Position numbers and translations under genes: made by a program
Source: Trichopria drosophilae
Lineage: Eukaryota > Arthropoda > Insecta > Hymenoptera > Diapriidae
Length of the DNA: 64,000 bases
Assembly: GCA_030407085.1 (NCBI GenBank)
Contig: CM059584.1
Span: 100,191,001 to 100,255,000 of the forward strand
Direction of reading: 5' to 3'
The notes under the pieces: generated by a model
Told to the model about the DNA's origin: nothing
The model's input: only the letters and a program-made list of their open reading frames with translations
The model's database searches: none
Shown: positions 61,794 to 64,000 of the stretch, one piece after another
Numbering within the stretch: the first letter of the stretch is position 1
How the letters are laid out: each line of letters starts with the position of its first letter

Positions 61794-63161
61794 AAATAAT
61801 CAATTTATTTCACTTCGTCACACTAAGCAATTATATTAATAACTGCAAATAAATATCTAATAAAGTTACAAATTATAGTATTGAACAATTGAAAAAAAAA
61901 TAAATTCTTCTAGGTTTCCCAATTTAATACAATTATAATTCCCTTCTTTGAATATCATAATTCAATTTATATGCCACTAATCATCCTCCCTGTTTCGATT
62001 ACATCCATAATTTTTTTACTCTTGAAATTTTTTATCCAATTTTTAATATTGTGTTTAATATTAACTGTAGTAGTCCTTATTTATGCGGGTAATAAATTTA
62101 AAAAATTTGATCCTACATAATCATAACATCTCTGGTCTATTCTTTTATTTCCGGACGGCACTACTACTTTGTTTTGTGAATTTTGTCTAGTATTTTTACC
62201 GTACAGAATTGCTTCAACTTGTTACTTTTCAATCATAAAAGTTGTAGTCTTTATAAAATATATTTTTACTAGCTCTAAGAGTTATATGTTTTGGTAAATC
62301 TCACTAAATGGAGTATATATAGCGATTTTTATTGTGCATTGCTTTTATGACAGCTTGATGCAGAGTTGTTAATAGTTTTCATTGCATTTGTACATGCTGC
62401 GTCTCAAGCTATAATTCCATAATCAGCAATCGATAGAAATAGAGTGTAATAGACCATCATTAGAGTGTGATACGATAGTGTACTTTTAAGCTTTTTAAAT
62501 AGAAAAGCATTGAATGAAATGAATATAAATTAGGCAAATTGCTATTACGTTTACTTTTTATATTCTGTTTGTAAGGGCTTGCAGCCCATTGACATAAATA
62601 AATAAACTGTATTGAATAGTTATTTATTTCAATAAAATATTAAGTATTTCCTCGTCATTAGCCAATTAATTTAACATGCTAATATTTTTTGCCGTTTCCA
62701 GCCTTAAGTCAGGAAACATTCGCTTGTATCATTTTTAGCGATTGCAGAAAATTATTTAGTTTGAAAAGAATATTAAAAGGTTACATACTCGAGTATTTTT
62801 AAGCTCTCATTTGTATAAGTTTTCACGAGCTTTAAATTTAAAAAAGATGTCTCAATGGAAAATAAAAAATCATTCTTTAAATATATAAATTGAATTACCC
62901 ATGAATTAAGAATTAATAATATCAGACATATATGACTGCTGCTTCTTTCATGAAATATTTTGTTTGCATGAAGACTTTTTACCGTCTGTCCAAAAACACC
63001 TGTTACTACTGCTAAAGGATCCGCTAACCCTGATAAATATCATCTATCTATCTAAAATGTGATGTGGGTTTCAATAATATTGCCATTTTCAATAAATTAA
63101 TTGTTTATTTATTTTTTAGAGGTTGAAACATTAAGCTATAACCGGTTCAAAAAAGTGCCAC
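61794..63161. other. AT-rich DNA, no gene seen
   Basis: No supported coding frame or structured repeat. Confidence 0.4.
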
Positions 63162-63367
63162 TACCCAACGGGCACGAAGAACCCAAATGTTTCTAAAACG
63201 TTTTTAGAATGGTCCAGAAACGTTCCTAAAACGTTATATGTCTGCAACTTTTACGGAACGTTTTATAAACGTTTCATCCATGTCGCAGACATAAAACGTT
63301 TTAGGAACGTTTCTGGAACATTCTAAAAATGTTTAGAAACATTTGGGTTCTTCGTGCCCGTTGGGTA
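63162..63367. mobile_element. 206-bp mariner-like MITE with TA ends
   Basis: The ends TACCCAACGGGCACGAAGAA and TTCTTCGTGCCCGTTGGGTA are perfect inverted repeats, and the arms pair for about 85 bp with few mismatches around a centre of about 35 bp. TA at each edge fits the TA target duplication of Tc1/mariner elements. The arms contain repeated AACGTTT words. High arm identity suggests recent insertion. Confidence 0.85.
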
Positions 63368-64000
63368 ATCGTTTTTTTTATCTTCAAAGTATCAAAAGTC
63401 AAAAGACGAAGAATTAGGAAATATTTCTTTATCTAATGCTAAAATATTCAATATTATTCTATATTGTTACTCAAAAATACAAGAAGATTACATGCAGAAA
63501 TATAAAACATAAGAGAGTTTTTTTTATAAGAAAAAAACGTAAATGCATGAATAGGATTTGAACTCGATTTTCGACAATTTTTTAATAAAAATTAGAAGAT
63601 TCGCGCATAGTATTATTAAAACGCAAGAAATTAACTATTTTGAAACCATTTTTATGTGTTTTGTAATAACAAAACTTGTGTAATAATAACCGCCTAATAA
63701 AATGACATTCGGATATGAAATCACAATAGTGATAAAGCATAAACACGAATCACGAAATGCCTATGATAACAAATAACATTGCAGTGTAGAGTAGTTTGTC
63801 CCGTAAATGTAACTTAGGTATATATATATTTTACTCAATTAGCGACTATCGCTACTGGTACATATCATTAGGACTCAGCGGTTAACTAAGTAACTTATGG
63901 CATATCTCGTATACCTCGAACGGGTGTCTGGTTTGTCGATTAATATTTGGCGTGCTATACGACGCTACGAATTGAGGTGAATACTCAATGAACTGACAAA
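63368..64000. other. AT-rich DNA, no gene seen
   Basis: No supported gene or repeat. A somewhat GC-richer end begins at about 63890. Confidence 0.4.

Noticed and set aside
1..64000. tRNA, rRNA, CRISPR or bacterial operon features
   Set aside because: I saw no tRNA-like B-box clusters, rRNA-like segments or regularly spaced spacer arrays; the sequence is eukaryotic in character.

Overview
The window looks like insect nuclear DNA, probably non-coding sequence and introns around one or more long genes. It is very AT-rich, has no operon-like gene packing, carries TTAGG-type (insect telomere-like) stretches, CT microsatellites, and many short inverted-repeat transposon remnants. The order is not fixed by what I can see; a hymenopteran is a reasonable guess from the TTAGG-rich repeats and MITE load, but this is inference.

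The only gene I am confident of is on the minus strand: an immunoglobulin-superfamily, single-pass membrane protein. Its last two coding exons are at 13476-13651 and 4991-5251. They are separated by an 8.2 kb intron, have matching phase-0 splice sites, and end in a transmembrane helix with a short basic tail. Upstream exons are not identified. Weaker exon-like pieces are a frameshifted C-terminal tail at 23950-24192 (minus), a phase 1-1 exon candidate at 43427-43579 (minus), a short first-exon candidate at 34553-34595 (minus), and a possible first exon with a signal-like N-terminus at 60781-60928 (plus). A decayed coding block lies at 22077-22594 (plus). Several GC-richer islands (about 9.7, 33.6, 37.2, 45.3, 47.9, 51.2 and 60.6 kb) stand out from the background and may be regulatory DNA or untranslated exons.

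The rest is repeat-dominated. I find more than fifteen inverted-repeat elements. They include two 90-bp copies of one TTAA-flanked, CCC...GGG-ended (piggyBac-like) MITE in opposite orientation, a TA-flanked mariner-like MITE at 63.2 kb, long foldbacks at 5.4, 19.4, 25.2, 47.5, 50.3 and 61.5 kb, and a TIR element at 37.7-38.8 kb carrying four tandem copies of a 152-165 bp unit.

The most unusual signal is a class of foldback elements whose arms are built from an iterated short word in opposite orientation: CCAGACATT at 3.1-3.9 kb and CCGACAGTC at 46.1 kb, with a looser parallel at 16.5 kb (TTCAACA). The first two share a terminal AAAACCCGACAAAT-type sequence and have 8-bp target duplications; the third has a 9-bp duplication and contains degenerate telomere-like TTAGG repeats.
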